This document shows, one piece after another, positions 35,842 through 44,353 of a stretch of DNA of 64,000 bases; the first letter of the stretch is position 1; every line of letters begins with the position of its first letter. The notes beneath the pieces were generated by a model. It did no database searches. It had not been told where the DNA came from and saw nothing but the letters and a program-made list of their open reading frames with translations. Both the position numbers and the translations under genes were made by a program. Origin of the DNA: Bacteroides cellulosilyticus (lineage in GTDB: Bacteria > Bacteroidota > Bacteroidia > Bacteroidales > Bacteroidaceae). The stretch is from contig NZ_CP081903.1 of assembly GCF_020091405.1 (NCBI RefSeq), positions 4,092,501 through 4,156,500 on the forward strand. Direction: 5' to 3'.

Positions 35842-36743
35842 TGGATATCTGAGTTTAAAGTATCATATACAATTTTGGATATACTGGCGATGATAGCTGC
35901 ATTATCTGCATCGGTTTCCTGCGACTCCATGACGAAGACAGCTATATAATATTTCTGTCCGTTGGGCAGGATAACAAAGCCTGCATCATTATCAGCAATC
36001 TTTATCCCTTCCGGAGTCCGGTCGGAAGAGCCTGTCTTATGGCCTACGATTACGTCGGCAGGTAACTGGCCTTTCAGCTTATCTTTGCCGGTAGAAGTTT
36101 CCTGCATGATTGCTTGAAGGAAGTCTTTGTATTGAGTTCCAAATAGGGGTTGCTTGTCGGCTATATTCAATAATCTGACTACTTCTTCCGGAGTACTCCA
36201 GTTCAGATAGGCATCTCCGGAGGTATGCATGAGGGTTTCTGTTGCCGCAAGATTACAATCCTTTATTCCTAACGATTTCACATACTCATTTACTTGATCT
36301 ATACCGCCGACATATTCTATAAGGATATCACATGTATTGTTATCGCTTTTCGAAATGGTGTATTTTAGCAACTCTCCGAGAGAGATTGTAATATCCTGGT
36401 CGGGAAATTTATCTCTTAACGGACTGTATGTGTTGGGCGTCAGTTGAGAAGACTTCACTTCAATAAGACTATCTAAAGCAATATGTCCTTTATCCATCTT
36501 ATCCAGAACAGCCAGTCCCACATGAAACTTGAAGACGCTTAACAGGGGGAAATGGATTTGATTATTATAAACGGCTACAGTCTCATCATTGGCAAGTACG
36601 GCAACGCCTACCGTAGCTTTCTTATCTTTCAGAAGGGAATCTATTTGTTGTTCTATCTTCTGCTTCGGGGTGCGGTTGGTGGTATTGCATGCACTGAATA
36701 AGATTGCCAATACCATACAGTTTAAAAAGAATTTTGCTTTCAT
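35838..36743 (-). CDS. Class A beta-lactamase (CblA/CepA-like, subclass A2), lipoprotein
   Basis: 301 residues with a lipoprotein signal (lipobox LFSAC, Cys19). Complete active site: S69xxK72 in 'LLSVFKFH', S133-D134-N135 in 'SKSDNNTCD', E169 in 'LAATETLMH', and K236-T-G in 'GHKTGSSDRTPEGI'. The sequence tracks the Bacteroides chromosomal cephalosporinases CblA and CepA throughout ('HFPLLSVFKFHVGLAVLDKMDKG', 'NAGFVILPNGQKYYIAVFVM' type segments). It would hydrolyse cephalosporins, and possibly penicillins, in the periplasm. A lipid anchor differs from secreted CblA. It starts the lactamase/Nudix/arginase run, 44 bp after the LuxR gene end. Confidence 0.93.
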   Translation of the reverse strand: MKAKFFLNCMVLAILFSACNTTNRTPKQKIEQQIDSLLKDKKATVGVAVLANDETVAVYNNQIHFPLLSVFKFHVGLAVLDKMDKGHIALDSLIEVKSSQLTPNTYSPLRDKFPDQDITISLGELLKYTISKSDNNTCDILIEYVGGIDQVNEYVKSLGIKDCNLAATETLMHTSGDAYLNWSTPEEVVRLLNIADKQPLFGTQYKDFLQAIMQETSTGKDKLKGQLPADVIVGHKTGSSDRTPEGIKIADNDAGFVILPNGQKYYIAVFVMESQETDADNAAIIASISKIVYDTLNSDIQ

Positions 36744-36787
36744 AAATGTACTTTAGTGGGTTAATAATAATTCCGGTTTTACTTCTT

Positions 36788-37543
36788 TTATGATAACAGG
36801 TGCAATTCTTTAGCAATCCGGCAAGCTTCAATAGAATTGTTTACCTGGAGTTTCTCCAGGATATTTTGCCGGTGCCGGTTTACGGTGTTTATACTAATGG
36901 ATAATGTCTGGGCAATGTCCTTACTCATTTTTCCCTTATTTATCAATTGCAGGATTTCTTTTTCCCGGTCTGACAATAGGTCGTTGCAATTCTGCTTTTC
37001 CAGTTCGAGGGTTTGCCCGTCTGCCGAGTTAAGAATGGTGCAACTTAACGATGTATCCATTGAAAAGTTGTAAAGGCATAAGGATAACCATACACTTCCG
37101 TTTGAGTGGCTCGCTATATAAAACATCCTGTGTAAGATGTGTACATACTTGCCCGAATGATCGCGCATGCGCATATTGTGTATAAGGTAGCAGTCCGGGC
37201 GTTTCTTTTCCGGGATACTTTTCAGGAAGTGGAAGAAGCGGAGTTCCTGCAAATGCTTTTCCTGTAAGTCGTCCGGATGGATGTGACTGAATATTTCTTC
37301 TTCCCATATCGACTGAATGGTCTTGGCGGTATTTCGTTCTGCCAATCCCAGTTTCTCGGCTACTCCGCCGTAATAAATATAACTAATATTGGCTTTCATA
37401 TCGCTCAATACAGCTATGGCATTTTCAGTCTGTGCATATATGGCAGCTATATGTTTGCACTCATTCAGGCGTTCCGTCTGTTTCTGTTCCTCAGTGAACG
37501 CTTGTTTCAGTAGCTCTTTCTTCAGTTTATTTACGATGTCCAT
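36788..37543 (-). CDS. LuxR-family transcriptional regulator with PAS-like N-terminus
   Basis: 251 residues. Residues about 30-180 look like a PAS-type sensor ('MKANISYIYYGGVAEKLGL', 'EEEIFSHIHPDDLQEKHLQELRFFHFL', 'DHSGKYVHILHRMFYI'). The C-terminal 65 residues are a LuxR/GerE helix-turn-helix ('LSDREKEILQLINKGKMSKDIAQTLSISINTVNRHRQNI'). No receiver domain. It is upstream of the beta-lactamase gene on the same strand and may co-transcribe with or regulate it; this is inferred from order only. Its promoter lies in the palindrome at 37603-37620. Confidence 0.92.
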   Translation of the reverse strand: MDIVNKLKKELLKQAFTEEQKQTERLNECKHIAAIYAQTENAIAVLSDMKANISYIYYGGVAEKLGLAERNTAKTIQSIWEEEIFSHIHPDDLQEKHLQELRFFHFLKSIPEKKRPDCYLIHNMRMRDHSGKYVHILHRMFYIASHSNGSVWLSLCLYNFSMDTSLSCTILNSADGQTLELEKQNCNDLLSDREKEILQLINKGKMSKDIAQTLSISINTVNRHRQNILEKLQVNNSIEACRIAKELHLLS

Positions 37544-37602
37544 ACGGTGTGGAGATGGAAAAAATGGTTATTAATCAGTATTGCCGACTTATCTGTAAGC
37601 CT

Positions 37603-37620
37603 TTACCTTTGCAAAGGTAA
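37603..37620. promoter_or_regulatory. Perfect 18-bp palindrome holding two opposed -7 elements
   Basis: TTACCTTTGCAAAGGTAA. TACCTTTG at 37604-37611 reads toward the acetyltransferase gene (plus), and its mirror at 37612-37619 toward the LuxR gene (minus). The two promoters overlap, so transcription in one direction should block the other, or a dimeric regulator could bind the dyad. Confidence 0.65.
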
Positions 37621-37657
37621 TGAAAACTAATGGTTATTTATTTAAGTGCAATAAATT

Positions 37658-38248
37658 ATGGAGAGTGAAAAAGCAAAAGCGAAAGCAGGAAAATTGTACG
37701 ATGCCAATAATGATATAGAGCTTGTGTCGGAGAGGGAAGCTTGCAAAGAAGTATGTTATGAACTGAATAGCTTGCGTCCTTCACAAAAGAAGGAACGGGA
37801 GAACATTATCCGCCGATTGTTCGGTAAGACCGGAAAATCTTTCCTGATAGAACAACCGTTTTATTGTGATTACGGATATAATATCGAAATAGGGGAGAAC
37901 TTCTATTCGAATGTGAATTGCGTCATTCTGGATGGAGCGAAAGTTACATTTGGCAATAATGTTTTTGTGGCTCCGAATTGTGGTTTCTATACTGCCGGAC
38001 ATGCTTTGGATGCGGAACAGAGAATCCAGGGGCTTGAATATGCCTATCCTATCACTATCGGAAATAATGTGTGGATTGGCGCCCAGGTCTGTGTGTTGCC
38101 GGGAGTGACGATTGGTGATAATACGATTATTGGTGCCGGGAGTGTGGTTACAAAAAGTATTCCTGCCAATGTGCTGGCTGTCGGTAATCCTTGCCGGGTG
38201 CTACGTACGATTACCGAAGCGGACAGGGCCAAATATATGTCAGAATAA
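37658..38248 (+). CDS. Maltose/galactoside O-acetyltransferase-like hexapeptide enzyme
   Basis: 196 residues: an N-terminal Mac helix pair ('KAGKLYDANNDIELVSEREACKEVCYELN') followed by a left-handed beta-helix of hexapeptide repeats ('IEIGENFYSNVNCVILDGAKVTFGNNVFVAPNCGFYTAGHALDA', 'VTIGDNTIIGAGSVVTKSIPANVLAVGNP'). The active-site His of the family is in 'GFYTAGHALD'. It transfers acetyl from acetyl-CoA to a sugar or similar acceptor; the acceptor is not predictable. Divergent from the LuxR regulator across the shared promoter palindrome, followed after 24 bp by the DUF1349 gene. Confidence 0.92.
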   Translation: MESEKAKAKAGKLYDANNDIELVSEREACKEVCYELNSLRPSQKKERENIIRRLFGKTGKSFLIEQPFYCDYGYNIEIGENFYSNVNCVILDGAKVTFGNNVFVAPNCGFYTAGHALDAEQRIQGLEYAYPITIGNNVWIGAQVCVLPGVTIGDNTIIGAGSVVTKSIPANVLAVGNPCRVLRTITEADRAKYMSE

Positions 38249-38272
38249 TAAATCATTAAAATAACACGAGAA

Positions 38273-38923
38273 ATGAAAAAGTTACTTTTTAGTCTGTTAA
38301 TGATGATTGGGGTACAAGCCTCCTTTGCACAGACGTTGGAAAAAATGCAGTGGTTCAACGAACCTGAACAGTGGGAAATAAAGGATAAAAGCCTTTCGAT
38401 GTTTGTCACTCCGCAGAGTGATTACTGGCGTATTTCTCATTATGGTTTTACTGTGGATGATGCCCCCTTCTATTATGCAACGTATGGTGGTGAATTTGAA
38501 GCTAAAGTGAAAGTGACGGGCGATTATAAGGCGCGCTTTGACCAGGCGGGACTGATGTTGCGCATCGATCATGAGAACTACATCAAAGCAGGTATTGAGT
38601 TTGTAGACGGAAAATTTAATTTGAGTACAGTGGTGACTCACAAGACCAGTGATTGGAGCGTAATCACTTTGGATAAGCCTGTACCTTATATTTGGATTAA
38701 AGCTGTCCGCAGGCTGGATGCTGTTGAAATCTTCTATTCGTTTGATGACAAGACTTATACGATGATGCGGAATGCATGGTTGCAGGATAATATTCCTGTG
38801 AAGGTTGGATTCATGGCTGCCTGTCCTGACGGAGGTGGGTTTAATGTTAAGTTTGAGAACTTCAAAGTGAAACACTTGCCTGATATGCGCAGGTTGGAAT
38901 GGCTGAAAAAGAATGCAGAATAA
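38273..38923 (+). CDS. DUF1349 exported protein (concanavalin-like jelly roll)
   Basis: 216 residues with a signal peptide ('MKKLLFSLLMMIGVQASFAQ', cleaved near 20). The mature part matches DUF1349 ('WFNEPEQWEIKDKSLSMFVTPQSDYWR', 'QAGLMLRIDHENYIKAGIEFVDGKFNLSTVVT'), a lectin-like jelly roll related to GH32-C/laminin-G folds, usually carbohydrate-linked. Periplasmic. Second gene of a two-gene unit with the acetyltransferase and followed by a strong terminator. Confidence 0.87.
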   Translation: MKKLLFSLLMMIGVQASFAQTLEKMQWFNEPEQWEIKDKSLSMFVTPQSDYWRISHYGFTVDDAPFYYATYGGEFEAKVKVTGDYKARFDQAGLMLRIDHENYIKAGIEFVDGKFNLSTVVTHKTSDWSVITLDKPVPYIWIKAVRRLDAVEIFYSFDDKTYTMMRNAWLQDNIPVKVGFMAACPDGGGFNVKFENFKVKHLPDMRRLEWLKKNAE

Positions 38924-38958
38924 ATAGGGTTAGTTCAATTAAGTTTGGTAAAAAGACA

Positions 38959-39000
38959 AATGCCGGCAAAAAGAAGAGTGATTCTTTATTTGCCGGCATT
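38959..39000. terminator. Terminator after the DUF1349 gene
   Basis: A perfect 12-bp stem (38959-38970 with 38989-39000, AATGCCGGCAAA) around an 18-nt loop, flanked by A- and T-rich sequence on both sides; may serve both directions. Confidence 0.75.
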
Positions 39001-39047
39001 TATTCTGTTTTGAAATTTAAAGAAATTCTTTTCTGAAATAGCTTTGT

Positions 39048-39698
39048 TTAGTATCCTATCGTAAACCGTTCCTTGTGGTGCTTCTCCTGTTCCAGCTCGT
39101 CCACCATCGCTACGGCAAAGTCTTCGACAGATATGTTGCTGTCTCCGTTGGCATCCACCACCAGGTCGTCTTTTCCGATGCGGAACTTTGCGGTGCGCTG
39201 GCCGGGCGTCATGTTGGCGGCGGGGGAGAGGAATATCCAGTCGATGTCTTTTTCCTTGCGGAGCGTGTTCAGGTAGAATTCGCCTAAGGACTTAATGCCG
39301 GGCAGAAGCTGTGCGGGCACATCATCGGCATCCATCACCATCTTGCCGGGGGCATAGAACAGGGTTCCGGCACCTCCTACAATGAGCAGACGCTTCACGC
39401 CGGCTTGTTTCGCGCTTTCCACTATCAGGGGATAGTTCTTCAGGGTGTCTTCGTATATATGGGGATTCTTCCAGCCGGGGTTGTAGGCGCTGATTACGGC
39501 GTCTTTTCCTTTGCCGGCCTCTTTCAGGGCATCCGTGTCGGTGACGTCGGCTTCGACGATTGTCAGGTTCGGGCTGCTGACGGTCATTTTCTTGGCATCG
39601 CGCACGATGGCGGTTACTTTATGGCCTCTGTTCAGCAATTCGTTCAGGATGGCGGTTCCTACGAAACCACTTGCTCCTATCAATACTACATTCTTCAT
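39048..39698 (-). CDS. NAD(P)-binding oxidoreductase (atypical SDR, NmrA/YwnB-like)
   Basis: 216 residues from the ATG at 39698 ('MKNVVLIGASGFVGTAIL'); a longer frame from 39767 adds 23 residues of poor character. The GxxGxxG Rossmann motif, 'VTAIVRDAKKM', 'EADVTDTDALKEAGKGKDAVISAYNPG' and 'LLIVGGAGTLF' fit the NAD(P)H-binding SDR a5 group. No canonical YxxxK catalytic pair, so it may be a redox sensor rather than an enzyme. Single gene, higher G+C in codon use than the TIR block. Confidence 0.9.
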   Translation of the reverse strand: MKNVVLIGASGFVGTAILNELLNRGHKVTAIVRDAKKMTVSSPNLTIVEADVTDTDALKEAGKGKDAVISAYNPGWKNPHIYEDTLKNYPLIVESAKQAGVKRLLIVGGAGTLFYAPGKMVMDADDVPAQLLPGIKSLGEFYLNTLRKEKDIDWIFLSPAANMTPGQRTAKFRIGKDDLVVDANGDSNISVEDFAVAMVDELEQEKHHKERFTIGY

Positions 39699-39919
39699 GT
39701 TGTTCGTTTTTTTAGGGTTTATATGATAACAACCGTCTTTCCGTGAAAGAAGTTTTACGAACGACATTCTTTTAGGGAATGTTTAATCTTCTAAGTACTG
39801 ATACTTGTCGAAAAAGGAAAAATAGGAGTGTGGAAGTGATTTTCGCATATTTCGGGTCGGTTATCAGCCGTAAAGTCCGTATGTTTGCATGCTGAACAAG
39901 AATAAATCGAAAAACGTGT

Positions 39920-40447
39920 ATGACGGTGATGGACAGGATTCTGATACAACATTATCAATCTCCATGTGGAGAGTTGATACTTGGCTCTTTCGGAGATAAG
40001 CTCTGTATGTGCGACTGGGTGGACGAGAAGCGCAGAGGCATCATTGACAAGCGGATGCAGGATGGACTGCATGCCGGTTATGAAACAGGTAGTTCGGAAG
40101 TGACGGCGCAAGCCGTTACCCAACTGGATGAATACTTTGCGGGTAAACGGACTACGTTCAGTGTGCCGCTACTCTTTGTAGGGACGGAGTTTCAGAAGTC
40201 TGTGTGGCATGAGCTGTTGAATATTCCCTATGGGACGACGGTATCGTATGGAGAACTGTCCCGGAAACTGGGTAATCCCAAGGCTGTCCGTGCCGTGGCG
40301 GCATCGAATGGGGCGAATCCTATTTCCATATTTGTGCCTTGCCACCGTGTCATCGGCAGTAATCGGAAGCTGACGGGATATGGCGGGGGGCTTCCTGCCA
40401 AACAGTTCTTGCTGGAACTGGAGATATCGGCGGTGTCTTTGCTGTGA
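39920..40447 (+). CDS. ogt: Methylated-DNA-protein-cysteine methyltransferase (Ogt/MGMT)
   Basis: 175 residues. The C-terminal half holds 'GTEFQKSVWHELLNIPYGTTVSYGELSRKLGNPKAVRAVAASNGANP' and the active-site motif PCHRV ('IFVPCHRVIGSNRKLTGYGGGL'). It moves a methyl group from O6-methylguanine to its own cysteine in a suicide reaction. Start at 39920 or the ATG at 39929. It is followed 41 bp later by an AraC-MGMT fusion on the same strand, so the two form an alkylation-repair pair. Confidence 0.95.
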   Translation: MTVMDRILIQHYQSPCGELILGSFGDKLCMCDWVDEKRRGIIDKRMQDGLHAGYETGSSEVTAQAVTQLDEYFAGKRTTFSVPLLFVGTEFQKSVWHELLNIPYGTTVSYGELSRKLGNPKAVRAVAASNGANPISIFVPCHRVIGSNRKLTGYGGGLPAKQFLLELEISAVSLL

Positions 40448-40488
40448 TTCTTTTATTAATAAGGCTTTGCCATAATCCCTTTTGCTAA

Positions 40489-41331
40489 ATGAAACAACAA
40501 CAGGAATTGAATTACGAACGCATTGCTGCTGCCATTCGCTTTATCAAAGAGAACAGGCAGGAACAGCCCCGGCTGGAGACGATAGCCGGGCATGTGAATA
40601 TGAGCCCGGCTCATTTCCAACGGATGTTTCAGGAGTGGGCGGGGATAAGTCCGAAGAGTTTCCTGCAATATCTGAATGTGGAATATGCCAAGCGCATTCT
40701 GAAACAGACGCATGCTTCACTTTTCGATACTGCCTGTGAGGTTGGTTTGTCGGGGACGGGACGTCTGCATGATTTGTTTGTCAACATCGAGGGGATGACA
40801 CCGGGGGAATATAAAAACGGTGGTCAGGCGCTTCGTATCAATTATTCTTTTGCCGAAACTCCGTTCGGCCAGGTGATGGTTGCTTCTACTGATAAGGGAA
40901 TCTGCCATCTCGCTTTTGTGGATGAAGGGGAGGAGGAGGCGCTCGGTTCTTTGAAACAGCTTTTTCCAAATGCTGCCTATACGCAGTGCCCCGACCGGAA
41001 ACAGGAGGATGCTCTCTCTGTCTTTAATCGGGACTGGAGTAAACCGGAGGAAATAAAACTGCACTTAAAAGGCACTTCCTTCCAGTTGAAAGTATGGGAG
41101 ACGTTATTGAAAATTCCGGCGGGTGGTTTGACTACTTATGCCGACTTGGCAATGAAATCGGGACACGAAGGAGCTTGCAGAGCCGTAGGGACGGCTATCG
41201 GGAGGAATCCGGTTGCATTTCTGATTCCTTGTCATCGGGTGATAAAAGCTACAGGGGACATCGGAAATTACCATTGGGGGGAGGTGCGGAAGGAGGCGAT
41301 TATCGGTTGGGAGGCGGCGAAAGATAAATAA
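40489..41331 (+). CDS. AraC-type regulator fused to O6-alkylguanine methyltransferase (Ada-like, no N-terminal zinc domain)
   Basis: 280 residues: an AraC DNA-binding domain at about 8-105 ('PRLETIAGHVNMSPAHFQRMFQEWAGISPKSFLQYLNVEYAKRIL') and an MGMT domain at about 115-277 with 'STDKGICHLAFVD', 'TSFQLKVWETLLKIPAGGLTTYADLA' and the PCHRVI active site followed by 'GDIGNYHWGEVRKEAI'. The Ada N-terminal domain with the four-Cys methylphosphotriester sensor is missing, so activation must differ from E. coli Ada. Coupling with ogt suggests it regulates the pair. Confidence 0.93.
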   Translation: MKQQQELNYERIAAAIRFIKENRQEQPRLETIAGHVNMSPAHFQRMFQEWAGISPKSFLQYLNVEYAKRILKQTHASLFDTACEVGLSGTGRLHDLFVNIEGMTPGEYKNGGQALRINYSFAETPFGQVMVASTDKGICHLAFVDEGEEEALGSLKQLFPNAAYTQCPDRKQEDALSVFNRDWSKPEEIKLHLKGTSFQLKVWETLLKIPAGGLTTYADLAMKSGHEGACRAVGTAIGRNPVAFLIPCHRVIKATGDIGNYHWGEVRKEAIIGWEAAKDK

Positions 41332-41362
41332 GGCCAATTTATTAAGTATCGTATCACAATTG

Positions 41363-41396
41363 AATGATAATTCAGCGCGTAGCGCAAATTATCATT
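41363..41396. terminator. Hairpin between the Ada-like gene and the next transferase
   Basis: AATGATAATT (41363-41372) pairs with AATTATCATT (41387-41396), 14-nt GC-rich loop. Followed by TATAAAAA, no T-run; weak terminator or small dispersed repeat. Confidence 0.4.
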
Positions 41397-41518
41397 TATA
41401 AAAACTTATCACCCGCGCCTGGGTGAAGAAACAGGATTTAAAGTAGTTTTCTCTTTTGCCGATGTGTTCCACATGGTTTCTTTTCGTACCTTTGAAGGCG
41501 TAAAGTCAAATTGTAAAA

Positions 41519-42271
41519 ATGGAACAGATACAATCTATTAATGGTCAAAACAACGAGTTTATTATCATTCTTCCGCAGGGAAGAATTGATTGTCTCGCTT
41601 CAGGAAACGGAAAACTCAGTGAGATTGTCAGCCGGGCAAATATCTCTATCATTGGAAATAACAACCGTGTCATTATGTACTTCGAATCTGAAGAAAGCGC
41701 AGAGGAGATACTGCTTGGCGGAGGATTTCTCCTTGTTGTGAAGGGAGATAACAATGTTGTAACTATTGGAAATCTCATTCTCAGATACTCCTCTGTTTTA
41801 GGTATGACGGGATTGAAACTCGTTGTCGGACAACTGCCGGGACTGGGAGCCGGAGTGTCGAGGACAGCGAACAATTGTCGGGTGAACATTGGCAATAGGG
41901 TTGTTATCAACGGTGTGTTGCTCTATCTGCAAGAGGATAATTCGTCCATCAGCATAGGCGATGATAGTCAGCTAAGTTGGGGTGTCGACGTGTGGTGTAC
42001 CGATGCGCATACGATAACAGATTTGGAGGGGAATCCGATGAACTTTGCTCAAAGCATAGAAATAGGCAAACATGTATGGATTGGAAAAGATGTAAAAATA
42101 GGCAAGAACGTGAAGATAGCGGACAATAGCATTGTAGGTTGGGGAAGTATCGTTACCCGGAAATTCGACGAGCCCAATGTCATTATTGCAGGTACCCCCG
42201 CCAAGATTGTAAGGCGAGGCATAAACTGGGACCGTAAATGCATTAATAAATATATGAACGGGCAAAGATAG
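41519..42271 (+). CDS. Hexapeptide-repeat acyltransferase
   Basis: 250 residues forming a left-handed beta-helix: an irregular N-terminal half with Asn/Val-rich strands ('ISIIGNNNRVIMYFE', 'GDNNVVTIGNLILR') and a regular C-terminal helix ('SSISIGDDSQLSWGVDVWCTDAHTITDLEG', 'IGKHVWIGKDVKIGKNVKIADNSIVGWGSIVTRKF'), with the His of the acetyltransferase active site in 'TDAHTI'. Resembles serine/sugar O-acetyltransferases of capsule loci; acceptor unknown. The N-terminal part, with low hexapeptide regularity, is unusual. Stands alone. Confidence 0.88.
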   Translation: MEQIQSINGQNNEFIIILPQGRIDCLASGNGKLSEIVSRANISIIGNNNRVIMYFESEESAEEILLGGGFLLVVKGDNNVVTIGNLILRYSSVLGMTGLKLVVGQLPGLGAGVSRTANNCRVNIGNRVVINGVLLYLQEDNSSISIGDDSQLSWGVDVWCTDAHTITDLEGNPMNFAQSIEIGKHVWIGKDVKIGKNVKIADNSIVGWGSIVTRKFDEPNVIIAGTPAKIVRRGINWDRKCINKYMNGQR

Positions 42272-42335
42272 TATTTGATTGATTTCATCTATACCCGGAT
42301 GAAGAAACACGGCCTATGAATTCCTGTATCACCTT

Positions 42336-42370
42336 TGCAACCCGGTTGCACCCTCCATCCCTTACCTTTG
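42336..42370 (+). promoter_or_regulatory. Metal-responsive promoter: 15-bp dyad plus -7 element
   Basis: TGCAACC-C-GGTTGCA at 42336-42350 is a perfect 7-1-7 dyad over the -33 region of a promoter whose -7 is TACCTTTG (42363-42370). Start codon of the P-type ATPase gene is 29 bp on. The dyad is a plausible operator for the Fur-family regulator encoded after the ATPase; binding is not shown. Confidence 0.6.
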
Positions 42371-42398
42371 CACCGGACAAAATAATAAGATTAAGATT

Positions 42399-44348
42399 AT
42401 GGAAACAAAATGTCAGTGTGGTTGTGCACATACACATACTTCTCCGCAGAGCAAAGAGAAAGAGCAATCTATGATTCGTAAGATAGGAGCTCCGGTGCTA
42501 TCAGGTATATTCCTTATCACGGGTATCATCTTCCAGCATCAGCAATGGGTAGGATTCAGCCATCCGGTGGTTGAATTCTGCTGGTTCCTGCTGGGCTTCC
42601 TGCCCGTGGGACTTCCTGTGATGCGCGAAGCATGGGAGGGCATCTTGCGGAAAGACTGGTTCAATGAATTCTCCCTGATGGCCTTAGCTTCCCTCGGAGC
42701 ATTCTATATCGGAGAATATCCGGAAGCGCTTGCCGTGATGCTACTCTATACCCTGGGAGAGATGTTGCAGGATAAAGCCGTGAACCAGGCTACCCGCAAT
42801 ATCCGCGGCCTGCTCGATGTGCGCCCCGAACGGGTGGATGTATATCGTGAAAACACGCTCCGCACAGTCTCTCCCCGCGACGTCAATGTGGGAGAAACCA
42901 TTGAAGTAAAACCCGGAGAACGTGTCCCTCTGGACGGAACTCTGCAGAACCCGCAGGCCGTTTTCGATACTTCGGCGCTGACCGGGGAGAGCATGCCCCG
43001 CAATGTATCCGCAGGCGGTGATGTCCTTGCCGGTATGATTGTCAGCGGACAGGCAGTGCGCATACTGGTGACGAAACCTTACGACCACAGCACACTGGCA
43101 CGCATCCTCAACCTTGTGCAGGACGCAGCAGAGCGCAAAGCGCCTGCCGAACGGTTTATCCGGCGGTTTGCCCGCATCTATACACCGATAGTCGTGCTTC
43201 TGGCTGTCCTGATAGTAGCCCTTCCCGCACTTGTTGCGGCGGTGCACCCGGGCTTCGACTATGTGTTCAACGATTGGCTCTATCGTGGGCTGGTGTTCCT
43301 CGTAATATCCTGCCCGTGCGCACTGATTATCAGCATCCCGTTGGGCTATTTCGGAGGAATAGGGGCGGCTTCCCGTATGGGTATCCTGTTTAAGGGCAGC
43401 AATTATCTGGATGCCATCACCCGCGTGAATGCCATCGTCTTCGACAAAACAGGTACGCTGACCACTGGTAGTTTCCGCGTGGCGTCCATACAGGCGGCCG
43501 GTCTGCCGGAAGATGAATTGCTACGACTGGTGCTGTCCGTAGAAAAGAAGAGCACCCATCCTGTGGCACAAGCCGTTGCCCGCTTCGCAGCCGAACGGGG
43601 TGTGGAACCTCTGGAAGTAACTACATTGAATGAACTGGCAGGTTATGGTCTGGAGGCCGAAGTAGGGAGCCGCAAAGTCCTTGTCGGCAACATCCGCCTG
43701 TTGAAGGACCGCAAGATATCCGTACCCGGAGAACTGACGGACTGTGTAGCCACTGTCGTAGTCTGTGCCGTCGATGGGCGGTATGCCGGTTGCCTGCTGC
43801 TTTCGGACACTCTGAAGGAGGATGCCACGGATGCTATAAAAAAATTAAAGGCTTTAAAAATAGATAATATTCAAATGTTATCTGGTGATAAACAGGAGAT
43901 TGTTGATATCTTTGCCGCAGAATTGGGCATTGACAAGGCTTACGGTGACCTGCTTCCCGAAGATAAAGCCGTCCATATGGAACAGCTCAATTCTGCCCCG
44001 GACGTGTCCGTAGCCTTTGTGGGCGATGGTATGAATGACGCTCCCGTACTGGCTCTCAGTGATGTGGGGATTGCGATGGGAGGGCTGGGTTCGGATGCCG
44101 CCATCGAAAGTGCGGATGTAGTTATCCAGACCGACCAACCGTCGCGGGTGGCGACAGCCATTTCCATCGGACGGGCCACAAGACGGATTGTGATGCAAAA
44201 TATTGTCGGTGCCATCACCGTGAAAATATTGGTTCTGATTGCGGGCGCCTTTGGCTTTGCCACGCTATGGGCGGCGGTGTTTGCCGATGTCGGAGTGGCT
44301 TTGCTGGTTGTTCTCAATTCGGTCCGCATATTAGGTAAGAAGTTCTGA
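42399..44348 (+). CDS. Heavy-metal P1B-type ATPase (Zn/Cd/Pb exporter type)
   Basis: 649 residues. Instead of an HMA domain the N-terminus is a short Cys/His cluster ('METKCQCGCAHTHT'). Then six to eight membrane helices with the CPC motif (C305-P-C307 in 'ISCPCALIISIP'), actuator 'DTSALTGESMP', phosphorylation site D349 in 'FDKTGTLTTG', the HP locus 'EKKSTHPVAQAVA' and 'GDGMNDAPVLALSDVGIAMG'. The CPC plus lack of Cu-type motifs points to Zn(II)/Cd(II)/Pb(II) export (ZntA/CadA group). It is followed 5 bp later by a Fur-family regulator. Confidence 0.95.
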   Translation: METKCQCGCAHTHTSPQSKEKEQSMIRKIGAPVLSGIFLITGIIFQHQQWVGFSHPVVEFCWFLLGFLPVGLPVMREAWEGILRKDWFNEFSLMALASLGAFYIGEYPEALAVMLLYTLGEMLQDKAVNQATRNIRGLLDVRPERVDVYRENTLRTVSPRDVNVGETIEVKPGERVPLDGTLQNPQAVFDTSALTGESMPRNVSAGGDVLAGMIVSGQAVRILVTKPYDHSTLARILNLVQDAAERKAPAERFIRRFARIYTPIVVLLAVLIVALPALVAAVHPGFDYVFNDWLYRGLVFLVISCPCALIISIPLGYFGGIGAASRMGILFKGSNYLDAITRVNAIVFDKTGTLTTGSFRVASIQAAGLPEDELLRLVLSVEKKSTHPVAQAVARFAAERGVEPLEVTTLNELAGYGLEAEVGSRKVLVGNIRLLKDRKISVPGELTDCVATVVVCAVDGRYAGCLLLSDTLKEDATDAIKKLKALKIDNIQMLSGDKQEIVDIFAAELGIDKAYGDLLPEDKAVHMEQLNSAPDVSVAFVGDGMNDAPVLALSDVGIAMGGLGSDAAIESADVVIQTDQPSRVATAISIGRATRRIVMQNIVGAITVKILVLIAGAFGFATLWAAVFADVGVALLVVLNSVRILGKKF

Positions 44349-44353
44349 GTAGT

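Noticed and set aside
41363..41396. Hairpin with TAGCGC loop considered as a riboswitch or sRNA
   Set aside because: Short stem, no conserved core recognised and no promoter; kept only as a weak terminator or repeat.
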